Assembly (NCBI GenBank): GCA_015067525.1
Contig: SVMH01000004.1
Coordinates: 20,289 to 84,288 of the forward strand
From: Oscillospiraceae bacterium
GTDB lineage: Bacteria > Bacillota > Clostridia > Oscillospirales > Oscillospiraceae
Direction of reading: 5' to 3'
Length of the DNA stretch: 64,000 nucleotides
Part shown: piece after piece, positions 15,306-23,414 of the stretch
How the letters are laid out: the number at the start of each line of letters is the position of its first letter
How positions within the stretch are numbered: the first letter of the stretch is position 1
Program-made: the position numbers and the translations under genes
Notes under the pieces: model-generated
What the model was told of the DNA's origin: nothing
Database searches by the model: none
What the model saw: the letters and a program-made list of their open reading frames with translations, nothing else

Positions 15306-17294
15306 ATGGCTAAGAAGAAAACGTACGATAACGACAGTATTTCCGCGCTGAAGGGCGCGGACCGCGTCCGCAAACGCCCGGGCGTCATCTTTGGCTCCGA
15401 CGGACTGGAGGGCTGCGAACACGCCGTGTTCGAGATCCTCTCCAACTCCATCGACGAGGCCCGCGAGGGTCACGGCCGCCTCATCACCGTTACCCGCTTC
15501 AACGACCACAGCGTGCAGGTGGAGGATATGGGCCGCGGCTGCCCCGTGGACTGGAACGAGAAGGAGCAGCGCTATAACTGGGAGCTGGTGTATTGCGAGC
15601 TGTACGCCGGCGGCAAGTACAATAACGACTCCGGCGACAACTACGAATACTCGCTGGGTCTCAACGGTCTGGGCGCCTGCGCTACCCAGTATGCTTCCCG
15701 CTACATGGACGTCACCGTCTGGCGCGAGGGCAAGGAGTACAAGCTCCACTTTGAGCGCGGCTCCATCGTGGGCAAGCTGGAGGCGGTGGAGATGACCGCC
15801 AATAAGCGCCGCACCGGTACCTGCACCCGCTGGCTTCCCGATCTGGAGGTTTTTACCGATATCGCCATCCCCGCCGACTACTACCGCGACGTGATGAAGC
15901 GTCAGGCAGTGGTCAACGCCGGCGTCACCTTCCGCTTCCGCAATCAGCTGGAAAACGGCAAGTTTGAAACCGAGGATTTCGTCTACGAAAACGGCATCGC
16001 CGACTATGTGGCAGAGCTGGCCGGCGAAGACGCTCTGACAGAGCCTGTGTTTTGGGATGCCGAGCGCCGCGGCCGCGACCGCGAGGACAAGCCTGAGTAC
16101 AAGGTGAAGCTGAGCGTCAGCTGCTGCTTTTCCAACCGCGTCCATGTGACGGAGCACTATCACAACTCCAGCTTCCTCGAGCACGGCGGCAGCCCCGATA
16201 AGGCCACCCGCCTTGCCATGGTGGGCGCCATCGACAAATACCTGCGGGAGAACAACAAGTACCTCAAGGGCGAGGCCAAGATCACCTATCCCGACGTGGC
16301 CGACTGCCTGCTGCTGGTGTCCAACAACTTCTCCACCCAGACCAGCTACGAAAACCAGACCAAGAAGGCCATCACCAACAAGTTCATTCAGGAGGCCATG
16401 GCGGAGTTTTTGCGCAGCCGGCTGGAGATCTACTTCATCGAAAACCGCGAGGCCGCCGAGAAGATCGCCGCGCAGGTGCTCATCAACAAGCGCAGCCGTG
16501 AAACGGCGGAGCGCACCCGCATCAACCAGAAGAAAAAGCTGACCGAGAAGATCGACATTGCCAACCGCGTGCAGAAGTTTGTGGACTGCCGCACCAAGGA
16601 CACGGACCGCCGCGAGATCTACATCGTGGAGGGTGACTCCGCACTGGGCGCGTGCAAGCAGTCCCGCGACGCCGAGTTCCAGGGTCTGATGCCGGTGCGC
16701 GGCAAGATCCTCAACTGCCTGAAGGCGGACTACCCCCGCATCTTCAAAAGTGAGATCATAACCGACCTCATGAAGGTGCTGGGCTGCGGCGTGGAGGTCA
16801 GCGGCAAGGCCGTGAAAGACCTCAACCAGTTTGATATCAACAATCTCCGGTGGAACAAGGTCATCATCTGCACCGACGGTGACGTGGACGGCTTCCAGAT
16901 CCGCACGCTGATCCTCACCATGCTCTACCGCCTCTGTCCCACCCTGATCCGCGAGGGCTACGTTTACATTGCCGAAACGCCCTTGTTCGAGATCAGCTAC
17001 AAGGAAAAGACGTGGTTTGCCTACTCCGAGAAGGAGAAGGCGGATGTGCTGCGCGAGCTGGAGGGCAAAAAGGTGACCATTCAGCGCTCCAAGGGTCTTG
17101 GTGAGAACGACCCGGAGATGATGTGGCTGACCACCATGAACCCCGAGACCCGCCGCCTTGTCAAGGTGATGCCGGAGGATGCAGCGCGCACCGCCGAGGT
17201 CTTTGACCTGCTGCTGGGTGACAATCTGGCCGGGCGCAAGGACTATATCGCCGAGAACGGCTACAAGTATATGGACATGATCGACGTGAGCTAA
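15306..17294 (+). CDS. Type IIA topoisomerase subunit B (topoisomerase IV ParE-like)
   Basis: ATPase subunit, 662 residues, of a type IIA topoisomerase. A GHKL ATPase begins with RVRKRPGVIFGSDG, then EILSNSIDEAR and VEDMGRGCPVD. A TOPRIM domain has EGDSALGACKQSRD near residue 442 (canonical GyrB: EGDSAGG) and TDGDVDG near 522 (canonical DADVDG). These changes mark it as a divergent clade, distinct from ordinary GyrB. ATG 15306 has CGGAGG just upstream; the track start 15276 overlaps the promoter region. It is followed 15 bases later by the A subunit. I infer a topoisomerase IV-type decatenase; the true gyrase genes are not in the window. Confidence 0.88.
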   Translation: MAKKKTYDNDSISALKGADRVRKRPGVIFGSDGLEGCEHAVFEILSNSIDEAREGHGRLITVTRFNDHSVQVEDMGRGCPVDWNEKEQRYNWELVYCELYAGGKYNNDSGDNYEYSLGLNGLGACATQYASRYMDVTVWREGKEYKLHFERGSIVGKLEAVEMTANKRRTGTCTRWLPDLEVFTDIAIPADYYRDVMKRQAVVNAGVTFRFRNQLENGKFETEDFVYENGIADYVAELAGEDALTEPVFWDAERRGRDREDKPEYKVKLSVSCCFSNRVHVTEHYHNSSFLEHGGSPDKATRLAMVGAIDKYLRENNKYLKGEAKITYPDVADCLLLVSNNFSTQTSYENQTKKAITNKFIQEAMAEFLRSRLEIYFIENREAAEKIAAQVLINKRSRETAERTRINQKKKLTEKIDIANRVQKFVDCRTKDTDRREIYIVEGDSALGACKQSRDAEFQGLMPVRGKILNCLKADYPRIFKSEIITDLMKVLGCGVEVSGKAVKDLNQFDINNLRWNKVIICTDGDVDGFQIRTLILTMLYRLCPTLIREGYVYIAETPLFEISYKEKTWFAYSEKEKADVLRELEGKKVTIQRSKGLGENDPEMMWLTTMNPETRRLVKVMPEDAARTAEVFDLLLGDNLAGRKDYIAENGYKYMDMIDVS

Positions 17295-17309
17295 AGGAGG
17301 TGTGCAGAC

Positions 17310-19550
17310 TTGGCTAAGAAAAAAGTAACCGAACAGCCGGTACGGCGCACCGACAATCCCAACGTTATGGGTCTGCGGGGCGTGGTGCTGGACCAGCCCA
17401 TCACCGAGACGCTGGACAGCAACTACATGCCCTATGCCATGAGCGTCATCGTCTCCCGCGCCATTCCGGAGATCGACGGCTTCAAGCCCTCCCATCGCAA
17501 GCTTCTGTATACCATGTACAAGATGGGTCTGCTGACCGGCGGCCGCACCAAGAGCGCCAATATCGTGGGCCAGACCATGCGTCTCAATCCCCACGGTGAC
17601 GCCGCCATCTATGAGACCATGGTGCGCCTTGCCAAGGGCAACGAGTCTTTGCTGCACCCCTTTGTGGACAGCAAGGGCAACTTCGGTAAGGTCTACTCCC
17701 GCGACATGGCCTACGCCGCCAGCCGCTATACGGAGGCAAAGCTCTCCCCCATCTGCGCAGAGCTGTTCCGCGATCTGGACTGTGACGCGGTGGACTTCGT
17801 GGACAACTACGATAACACCATGAAAGAGCCGTCCCTCCTGCCCACCACCTTCCCCAACGTGCTGGTGTCCTCCAATCAGGGCATCGCCGTGGGTATGGCC
17901 AGCAGCATCTGCGGCTTCAATCTGGGCGAGGTGTGCGACACCACCATTGCCTATCTGAAAAACCCCGACCATGACATCGCCACCACCCTGCTGGCGCCCG
18001 ACTTCCCCACCGGCGGACAGTTGATCTGCGAGCCGGAGGAGCTGCGCCGCGTCTATGAGACGGGCCGCGGCGGCATCCGCCTGCGCAGCAAATGGCGCTA
18101 CGACAAGAAGGAAAATGTCATCGAGATCTACGAGATCCCTTACTCCACCTCCATCGAGGCCATTCTGGACAAGGTGTCCGAGCTGATGAAGGCCGGCAAG
18201 ATCAAGGAGATCAACGACATGCGCGACGAGACCGATCTGGGCGGTTTGAAGCTGGCCATCGACCTCAAGCGCGGCACCGACCCGGACAAGCTGATGCAGA
18301 AGCTCTTTAAGATGACGCCTCTGCAGGACACCGTCAGCTGCAATTTCAATATCCTCATCGCCGGCATGCCCCGCGTCATGGGTGTGGGCGAGATTCTGGA
18401 GGAGTGGACGGCGTGGCGCACCGAGTCTGTCCGCCGCCGCGTGTACTTCGTCCTCAATAAGAAGAAGGAAAAGCTGCATCTGCTGCTGGGCCTGAAGCGC
18501 ATTTTGCTGGATATCGACAAGGCCATCTCCATCATCCGCAACACGGAAGAGGAAGCGGAGGTCATCCCCAACCTGATGATCGGCTTTGGTATCGATCAGG
18601 TGCAGGCCGAGTATGTGGCTGAGATCAAGCTGCGCAACATCAACAAGGAGTATATCCTCAAGCGCGTGGCGGAGACCGAAGCCCTGCAGGATGAGATCGC
18701 CGATCTGGAGGATACCCTGCGCCAGAGCCGCCGCATCCGCAAGATCATCATCGACGAGCTGACGGCCGTGCGCAAGAAGTACGCCCAGCCCCGCAAGACC
18801 GATATTATTTACGACCACGAGGTGGAAGAATACGACGAGGAAGAGGTTGTGGAGGAAACCCCTGTCCACATCTTCCTGTCCCGCGAGGGCTACTTCAAGA
18901 AGATCACGCCCCAGTCTCTGCGCATGTCCGGCGAGCAGAAGTTCAAGGAGGGCGACAGCCTGCGCGTGACGGTGGAGACCACCACGGCGGCTGAGCTCAT
19001 GTTCTTTACCGACCAGTGCCAGGTCTACAAGACGCGGGTGGGCGAATTTGCCGACTCCAAGGCGTCCTTGCTGGGCGACTATCTGCCGGCCAAGCTGGGT
19101 ATGGATCCCGGCGAGAATGTGATCGCCATGGTGCTGCCCGGGGACTACAGCGGCCATCTGCTGTTCTTCTTTGAAAACGGCAAGGCGGCCCGCGTGGAGC
19201 TGAAGGCCTACGCCACCACCTCCAACCGCCGCAAGCTCACCGGCGCCTACAGCGACAAGAGCCCGCTGGTGGCACTGCGCGTGGTGCAGCAGGAAGAGGA
19301 GCTGGCGCTCTATTCCACAGAGCCCCGTGCGCTGATCTTCAACACCGCGCTTCTGGCTCCCAAGGCGACCCGCGCCACCCAGGGCGTGGCGGTGATGACG
19401 CTCAAGCCCAAGTACCATCTTGAGCGCGTGGCCGCGGTGGGCGAGACCGGCATCGTCAACTTCTCCCGTTACCGTGTGCGCAGCGTTCCGGCTGCCGGCG
19501 CGCTTTTGAAGACGGAGGACAGCGACGAAAAGCAGCTGGAGCTCCTTTAA
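17310..19550 (+). CDS. Type IIA topoisomerase subunit A (topoisomerase IV ParC-like)
   Basis: DNA cleavage-religation subunit, 746 residues. The winged-helix core has RAIPEIDGFKPSHRK, the NPHGDAAIYETMVRLA loop and the catalytic tyrosine in ASRYTEAKL at about residue 140. A coiled-coil tower follows and then a shortened C-terminal domain from about 520. No GyrA-box (QRRGGKG-like) is present, which argues against supercoiling activity and for a topoisomerase IV role. The start codon is TTG, supported by AAAGGAGG 9 bases upstream. It forms one operon with the B subunit. Confidence 0.88.
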   Translation: MAKKKVTEQPVRRTDNPNVMGLRGVVLDQPITETLDSNYMPYAMSVIVSRAIPEIDGFKPSHRKLLYTMYKMGLLTGGRTKSANIVGQTMRLNPHGDAAIYETMVRLAKGNESLLHPFVDSKGNFGKVYSRDMAYAASRYTEAKLSPICAELFRDLDCDAVDFVDNYDNTMKEPSLLPTTFPNVLVSSNQGIAVGMASSICGFNLGEVCDTTIAYLKNPDHDIATTLLAPDFPTGGQLICEPEELRRVYETGRGGIRLRSKWRYDKKENVIEIYEIPYSTSIEAILDKVSELMKAGKIKEINDMRDETDLGGLKLAIDLKRGTDPDKLMQKLFKMTPLQDTVSCNFNILIAGMPRVMGVGEILEEWTAWRTESVRRRVYFVLNKKKEKLHLLLGLKRILLDIDKAISIIRNTEEEAEVIPNLMIGFGIDQVQAEYVAEIKLRNINKEYILKRVAETEALQDEIADLEDTLRQSRRIRKIIIDELTAVRKKYAQPRKTDIIYDHEVEEYDEEEVVEETPVHIFLSREGYFKKITPQSLRMSGEQKFKEGDSLRVTVETTTAAELMFFTDQCQVYKTRVGEFADSKASLLGDYLPAKLGMDPGENVIAMVLPGDYSGHLLFFFENGKAARVELKAYATTSNRRKLTGAYSDKSPLVALRVVQQEEELALYSTEPRALIFNTALLAPKATRATQGVAVMTLKPKYHLERVAAVGETGIVNFSRYRVRSVPAAGALLKTEDSDEKQLELL

Positions 19551-19587
19551 TCCTGCGTAATTTCCAAAATAAGAGGGTTAAATATCC

Positions 19588-20445
19588 ATGAAACGCAACA
19601 TTTTTTGGCAATATGCACTGATCACGGTGGCCTGCGTCTTCTATGCCTTCGGCTTTGACTGGTGCTACGATGCCAACCATATCAGCGTGGGCGGATTTAC
19701 CGGCATCGCTCAGATCATCAACTATTTTCTGCCCTGGGCCCCCGTGGGTACGGTGGCGTGGCTTTTGAATGTGCCGCTGTTCATCATCGGTTGGAAGCTG
19801 ATCGGCAAGCGGCTGTTCTTTGCCTCCCTTTACGGTATGACCATCACCTCGGTGTGCATCGACCTCTTCGCCGCCCTCCATGAGTTTCAGCCCATGGATC
19901 CCATTCTGGCGGCGCTGTACGGTGGTGTCATCGCCGGTGTGGCAGCCGGCGTGATGATGCGTCAGGACGCCAATACCGGCGGCACGGAGATGGCGGCCCG
20001 CATCATGAAGCTGAAGTTTGAAGGCGCCTCCATCGGCACGCTGATGCTGTCGGTGGATCTGGTGGTCACGGTGGCCTACGCTTTGATCTTCCGGGACTTC
20101 ACCCGCGCTCTCTACGGTCTGGTGGGCCTCTATGTATCGTCTCTTGCCATGGACCGCGTGGTGTACGGCGCCAACGCCTCCAAGGTGGCCTACATTATAT
20201 CCAACCATCAAGAGGCCATTACCGCGGAGCTTTTGAAGCTGGAGCGCGGTGTGACGCTGATGGAGGGCAAGGGCGCCTACAGCGGCGAGAGTAAGCAGGT
20301 GATCCTGTGTGCCTTTTCCCGCGTCCACTTTGTGACCATCAAGCGTCTGGTGCGCCAGATCGACCCCGACGCTTTCATCATCGTCTGTGATGCCCATGAG
20401 ATCCTGGGCGAAGGCTTTTTGAGCAATACGTCCGGCACGCTGTAA
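19588..20445 (+). CDS. YitT-family membrane protein (DUF161 plus DUF2179)
   Basis: A 285-residue protein with about five membrane segments in its first 190 residues (for example ALITVACVFYAFGFDW and YGGVIAGVAAGVMMR) and a soluble C-terminal domain from about 195 that matches DUF2179 (GVTLMEGKGAYSGESKQVILC and DPDAFIIVCDAHEILGEGF). The function of this widespread Firmicute family is not established. The start follows AGAGGG. It is 20 bases upstream of a lipoprotein gene and probably co-transcribed with it. Confidence 0.88.
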   Translation: MKRNIFWQYALITVACVFYAFGFDWCYDANHISVGGFTGIAQIINYFLPWAPVGTVAWLLNVPLFIIGWKLIGKRLFFASLYGMTITSVCIDLFAALHEFQPMDPILAALYGGVIAGVAAGVMMRQDANTGGTEMAARIMKLKFEGASIGTLMLSVDLVVTVAYALIFRDFTRALYGLVGLYVSSLAMDRVVYGANASKVAYIISNHQEAITAELLKLERGVTLMEGKGAYSGESKQVILCAFSRVHFVTIKRLVRQIDPDAFIIVCDAHEILGEGFLSNTSGTL

Positions 20446-20465
20446 GCCGGAGAAAGGAGCGCAGC

Positions 20466-21104
20466 ATGAAAAAGATCATATTGTCGGCCCTGCTGGCGGC
20501 GGCGGTGCTGCTGAGCGGCTGCAGCTCCTTCCTCTATCGGGAGTACAGCGTGGTGGAGCCCCATTCGTCGGACTACTATGAAAATGAGGATGTCCTGCGG
20601 GCGGAGAGCTATCAGGACGTGGTCAACGGTCTGCTGATCCTGGTGGGCCAGCAGGCCAAGGAAGGTACCGTCTGGCTGTATCCGGACAATGCGGATACCG
20701 ACGTGGCGGCGCTGGCCGAGCAGGCTTGCCGCGAGGTGCAGCAGGAAACGCCGCTGGGCGCCTACGCCGTGGACTACCTGACCTACACCATCGACTCCAC
20801 GCCGCGCAACTATGTGGAGATCGACCTGACCATCGGCTACCGCCGCACGGCCGAGCAGATGGATGCCATTGTCCACACCACCAGCATTTCCGCGCTGGCC
20901 GACTTGCTGACGGCGGCGGCGGACAGAGGCGTGTCGGAGCTGACGGTGCAGCTGTCCTATTTTGACAACCAGCAGCAGGAGGTGCGCAGCATCGTTTCGG
21001 CGGTGCAGGCCAATCAGGCCGGCGCATCCCGCGATCCGTGGCAGGTCAACTTCTATCCCGAGGGCGGCGACGTGGGGATCGTGGAAATTATTTTGAAAAA
21101 ATAA
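20466..21104 (+). CDS. Putative lipoprotein, unknown function
   Basis: A 212-residue protein with a lipoprotein signal: basic MKKII, a hydrophobic run and the lipobox LLSGC with Cys20 as the predicted lipidated residue. The mature part is acidic and mixed alpha/beta, with a central region resembling a GerMN-like or small beta domain (YVEIDLTIGYRRTAEQMD), but I cannot assign a family with confidence. AAAGGAGC precedes the ATG. It lies 20 bases behind the YitT gene. No terminator is seen before the tRNA-Gly promoter. Confidence 0.8.
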   Translation: MKKIILSALLAAAVLLSGCSSFLYREYSVVEPHSSDYYENEDVLRAESYQDVVNGLLILVGQQAKEGTVWLYPDNADTDVAALAEQACREVQQETPLGAYAVDYLTYTIDSTPRNYVEIDLTIGYRRTAEQMDAIVHTTSISALADLLTAAADRGVSELTVQLSYFDNQQQEVRSIVSAVQANQAGASRDPWQVNFYPEGGDVGIVEIILKK

Positions 21105-21115
21105 GAAATACAGGG

Positions 21116-21144
21116 TTGACAAACGACAAATTATGCCGTATAAT
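21116..21144 (+). promoter_or_regulatory. tRNA-Gly promoter (full consensus)
   Basis: TTGACA (21116-21121), 17-bp spacer, TATAAT (21139-21144); both hexamers match consensus exactly. Confidence 0.9.
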
Positions 21145-21156
21145 CAATCCTGTTCT

Positions 21157-21232
21157 GCGGGCGTAGCTCATCTGGTAGAGCGCGACCTTGCCAAGGTCGA
21201 GGTAGCGAGTTCGAGCCTCGTCGCCCGCTCCA
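21157..21232 (+). tRNA. tRNA-Gly (GCC)
   Basis: A 76-base cloverleaf: acceptor GCGGGCG pairs with CGCCCGC, the anticodon loop is TTGCCAA with GCC, the T-arm is GTTCGAGCC, and CCA is encoded. Confidence 0.97.
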
Positions 21233-21237
21233 CAAAT

Positions 21238-21268
21238 GCTCTTTCACAACTGTGAAAGAGCATTTTAC
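21238..21268 (+). terminator. Hairpin after tRNA-Gly
   Basis: GCTCTTTCACA/TGTGAAAGAGC perfect 11-bp stem with a 2-base loop, followed by ATTTTACTT; a moderate U tract. Confidence 0.75.
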
Positions 21269-21297
21269 TTGCCCGAAAGGGCAAAACTGCATCTTCC

Positions 21298-21384
21298 GTG
21301 AGGGAGTAGCGAGCGTCCCGAAGGGACGTGGCAAGTCAACATACTGGCCTGCGGGCCTGGCTTGCCTTCAATCGCGAGACTCAC
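21298..21384 (+). promoter_or_regulatory. yybP-ykoY (manganese) riboswitch aptamer
   Basis: P1 is GUGAG/CUCAC (21298-21302 with 21380-21384). Inside are the class-typical GGGAGUAGC start, a first arm capped by GUCCCGAAGGGAC, and a second arm GGCAAG...CUUGCC that ends in UUCAAUCGCGAGAC. The architecture and position before mntP fit the Mn2+-sensing class. The expression platform is the hairpin at 21438-21474. Confidence 0.85.
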
Positions 21385-21437
21385 ATGTATCCCCGCCCGG
21401 CGGCACGTACATGGAGTCTTTGTATGCAAAAGAGAGA

Positions 21438-21474
21438 GACCTGTGTACCGCCGTGCGCGGTGCGCAGGTCTTTT
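21438..21474 (+). terminator. Expression-platform terminator of the Mn riboswitch
   Basis: GACCTG/CAGGTC outer stem and CCGC/GCGG inner stem, followed by TTTTC. It ends about 20 bases before the mntP start, so Mn2+ binding presumably prevents it from forming. Confidence 0.75.
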
Positions 21475-21495
21475 CATTTGCAAAGGAGCGTCGGT

Positions 21496-22077
21496 ATGTG
21501 GAATTTTGTCTTCTTCTTTAACAGCATCCTGCTGGGCGTGGGCCTTGCCATGGACGCCTTTTCCGTGTCGCTGGCCAACGGCCTGCATGAGCCGAAAATG
21601 GTGCGGCGGAAGATGTGCGCCGTGGCCGGCGTGTTTGCCGTGTTTCAGGCGCTGATGCCGCTGCTGGGCTGGCTGTGCGTGCACACCATCGTGCAGCACT
21701 TCCGCGCTTTTGAGAAGTTCATTCCGTGGATCGCGCTGGCGCTGCTGTGCTGGATCGGCGGTAAGATGCTGCTGGAAGGATTGCGGGGCGAGGAGTCTCC
21801 GGAGGAGAACGGCGGTGTGGGCATCGCGGCGCTGCTGGTGCAGGGTGTTGCCACCTCCATCGACGCGCTGAGCGTGGGCTTCACCATTGCTGAGTATGAC
21901 GCCCTCATGGCGCTGGTGTGCGCGCTGATCATCGCGGCCGTCACCTTCGTGATCTGTCTGGGCGGCCTCGCCATCGGCAAGAAGTTCGGCACCCGCCTTG
22001 CAGGTAAGGCCGGCATCATGGGCGGCGTGATCCTGATCTTTATCGGTCTGGAGATCTTCATTTCCAGCTGGTTCTGA
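21496..22077 (+). CDS. mntP: Manganese efflux pump MntP
   Basis: Exports excess Mn2+ through the membrane. The 193-residue protein has six membrane segments in two halves; helix 1 carries GVGLAMDAFSVSL and helix 4 VATSIDALSVGF, the acidic repeats that define MntP (DUF204). The ribosome site AAAGGAGC precedes ATG 21496; the track start at 21328 lies inside the riboswitch. The Mn riboswitch upstream supports the function. No clear promoter lies between the tRNA-Gly hairpin and the aptamer, so read-through from the tRNA promoter may feed it. Confidence 0.95.
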   Translation: MWNFVFFFNSILLGVGLAMDAFSVSLANGLHEPKMVRRKMCAVAGVFAVFQALMPLLGWLCVHTIVQHFRAFEKFIPWIALALLCWIGGKMLLEGLRGEESPEENGGVGIAALLVQGVATSIDALSVGFTIAEYDALMALVCALIIAAVTFVICLGGLAIGKKFGTRLAGKAGIMGGVILIFIGLEIFISSWF

Positions 22078-22079
22078 AC

Positions 22080-22116
22080 AAAAAAGCGCACAGGCAGTAA
22101 GCCTGTGCGCTTTTTT
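22080..22116. terminator. Bidirectional terminator between mntP and the sigma-like gene
   Basis: GCGCACAGGC/GCCTGTGCGC stem with A and T runs on the two sides. Confidence 0.9.
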
Positions 22117-22120
22117 GCCG

Positions 22121-22399
22121 CTACACCGCATACAGCAGAACACGCCGCAGCCGGTTGGTAGCCCGCTGCAGCGTGCGGCACACGGTGGAGGGATTCACCT
22201 GCAGCTCGCGGGCGATCTGTACTTCGCTCATGTTCCGGTAAAAGTACATCTCCACCACCTGCCGCTGCCGCTCGGTCAGCTCCTGCTCCATAGCCCGGGG
22301 CAGATGCTCCAGCAGCCGCTGCAGCTGTTCGCGGTTGCTTTCGCCGTGCTCCGTGCGCCAGCGGCGCAGGTCGATGCTGTCAGAGCTGATAATACGCAT
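22121..22399 (-). CDS. Sigma-70 region 4-like DNA-binding protein
   Basis: A 92-residue protein. The C-terminal half (about 40-92) is a sigma-70 region 4 helix-turn-helix: LTERQRQVVEMYFYRNMSE, then IARELQVNPSTVCRTLQRA. The N-terminal part is short and charged, and no sigma region 2 exists. ATG 22399 is chosen because GGGGAG sits 9 bases upstream; a longer start (22420) lacks a site. It overlaps the upstream small gene by 20 bases. It could be a sigma-like regulator needing a partner, or a remnant of a mobile element's regulator. Confidence 0.75.
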   Translation of the reverse strand: MRIISSDSIDLRRWRTEHGESNREQLQRLLEHLPRAMEQELTERQRQVVEMYFYRNMSEVQIARELQVNPSTVCRTLQRATNRLRRVLLYAV

Positions 22400-22613
22400 G
22401 CTTACGGGCTCCCCTGTCATAATAATGCTCCGTTACCTGCTCCAGCGCGCGGCTCTGGCGCAGCAGCGGTGTCAGCTCCACAATGCGTCGGTGGAGCTTC
22501 TGGCGCCGGCGGGGGTCGCGTTCGGTGGCCTCCTGATGCTGCAGCGTATGGATCCGCGCGGCAAAGACCAGAGCATCATCGTGATATTGGCGGGACATTT
22601 CCAGTAGTGTCAT
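22380..22613 (-). CDS. Small helical protein, partner of the sigma-4-like gene, unknown
   Basis: A 77-residue, highly charged, almost all-helical protein with heptad-like spacing of Leu and Ile (ARIHTLQHQEA, LHRRIVELTPLLRQ) and a tyrosine-rich end (HYYDRGARKHAYYQL). ATG 22613 has AGGAG 8 bases upstream; ATG 22619 is too close to the site. The stop lies inside the next gene, so the two are translationally coupled. I recognise no named family; similar small proteins preceding region-4-only proteins occur in clostridial genomes, to my recollection. Confidence 0.6.
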   Translation of the reverse strand: MTLLEMSRQYHDDALVFAARIHTLQHQEATERDPRRRQKLHRRIVELTPLLRQSRALEQVTEHYYDRGARKHAYYQL

Positions 22614-22670
22614 GTGCATCTCTCCTCTCGTGTACGTGCGGCAAAAAACGGCAATTTGGAAAAATTCTTG

Positions 22671-22699
22671 TTGACAAAGCACCTCCCATCTGTTATCAT
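22671..22699 (+). promoter_or_regulatory. tRNA-Thr/tRNA-Tyr promoter
   Basis: TTGACA (22671-22676), 17-bp spacer, TATCAT (22694-22699). Confidence 0.85.
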
Positions 22700-22718
22700 A
22701 ATCTTCGCTGGTTATCAT

Positions 22719-22794
22719 GCTGGTGTAGCTCAGCAGGTAGAGCAGCTGATTTGTAATCAGCCGGTCGGGGGTTCGAATCCGTCCACCAGCTCCA
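22719..22794 (+). tRNA. tRNA-Thr (TGT)
   Basis: A 76-base cloverleaf: acceptor GCTGGTG/CACCAGC, anticodon loop TTTGTAA with TGT, T-arm GTTCGAATC, encoded CCA. Confidence 0.97.
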
Positions 22795-22804
22795 AACTTC
22801 ATAT

Positions 22805-22889
22805 GGGGGATTTCCCGAGTGGCCAAAGGGGACAGACTGTAAATCTGCTGGCACTGCCTTCGGTGGTTCGAATCCACCATCCCCCACCA
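22805..22889 (+). tRNA. tRNA-Tyr (GTA)
   Basis: An 85-base class II tRNA: acceptor GGGGGAT/ATCCCCC, anticodon loop CTGTAAA with GTA, a long variable arm (CTGGCACTGCCTTCGG region) and encoded CCA. It is 10 bases behind tRNA-Thr, so both share one transcript. Confidence 0.96.
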
Positions 22890-22890
22890 A

Positions 22891-22927
22891 ATAACGGATA
22901 CCGCTTTGCGGTGTCCGTTATTTTTTT
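22891..22927 (+). terminator. Terminator of the tRNA pair (copy 1 of a repeated hairpin)
   Basis: ATAACGGATACCGC-TTT-GCGGTGTCCGTTAT with seven T. The core ACGGATACCGCTT(T/C)GCGGTGTCCGTT recurs at 23417-23443. Confidence 0.9.
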
Positions 22928-22959
22928 AAGAATCGGTTTTCTGCGGCAAGGACGAATCC

Positions 22960-22988
22960 TTGCGATCCACCCTGCAGCGTGTTATCAT
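22960..22988 (+). promoter_or_regulatory. Promoter of the DUF2809 gene
   Basis: TTGCGA (22960-22965), 17-bp spacer, TATCAT (22983-22988). Confidence 0.65.
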
Positions 22989-23008
22989 GAAACAAAAGGG
23001 GTGAAACG

Positions 23009-23407
23009 ATGATGAAAAAACGGCGGATCATATATGCGCTCATTTTTGGTGTTCTTCTTTGCGTGGAAGTCTGTATCGCCCTGTTTGTTCATGATGCTTT
23101 TGTCCGGCCCTATATCGGCGATGTGCTGGTGACCGTGCTGATCTGCTGCTTGTGCAGGATCGCTTTGCCCAAAGGCGTGCCCGCCTTGCCGCTCTATGTG
23201 TTCCTTTTTGCGGCGCTTGTGGAGGCCGCGCAATACGTTGATGTAGTTAAGCTGTTGGGATGGGAAGATAACCCCTTCCTTTCTACGCTTATCGGGCGAA
23301 CCTTTTCTTGGCCCGATATCCTTTGCTACGGCATCGGCTGCCTTATCTTTTGGCTCGCAGAAAAAGCCGCTGTTTCTTTTGGGCAATCTCGCCGCAAGAA
23401 GGCGTGA
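23009..23407 (+). CDS. DUF2809 family membrane protein
   Basis: A 132-residue protein with about four membrane segments (IIYALIFGVLLCVEVCIALFV, VLVTVLICCLC, ALPLYVFLFAALVEAAQ and PDILCYGIGCLIFWLA). The pattern ALVEAAQYVDVVKLLG...NPFLSTLIG...FSWPDILCYGIG is typical of DUF2809, whose role is not known. Its codons and base composition are visibly less GC-rich than its neighbours. It stands alone between two near-identical hairpins, with its own promoter. ATG 23009 or 23012 could be the start; GGGG is a weak ribosome site. Confidence 0.85.
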   Translation: MMKKRRIIYALIFGVLLCVEVCIALFVHDAFVRPYIGDVLVTVLICCLCRIALPKGVPALPLYVFLFAALVEAAQYVDVVKLLGWEDNPFLSTLIGRTFSWPDILCYGIGCLIFWLAEKAAVSFGQSRRKKA

Positions 23408-23414
23408 GAAATCG

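Noticed and set aside
15264-19418. 1384-codon minus-strand frame opposite the topoisomerase genes
   Set aside because: Longest ORF in the track, but it mirrors two well-conserved plus-strand genes and has shadow-like composition.
21269-21286. Hairpin CTTGCCCGAAAGGGCAA as a second tRNA terminator
   Set aside because: No U tract follows; it is more likely part of the riboswitch 5' flank.
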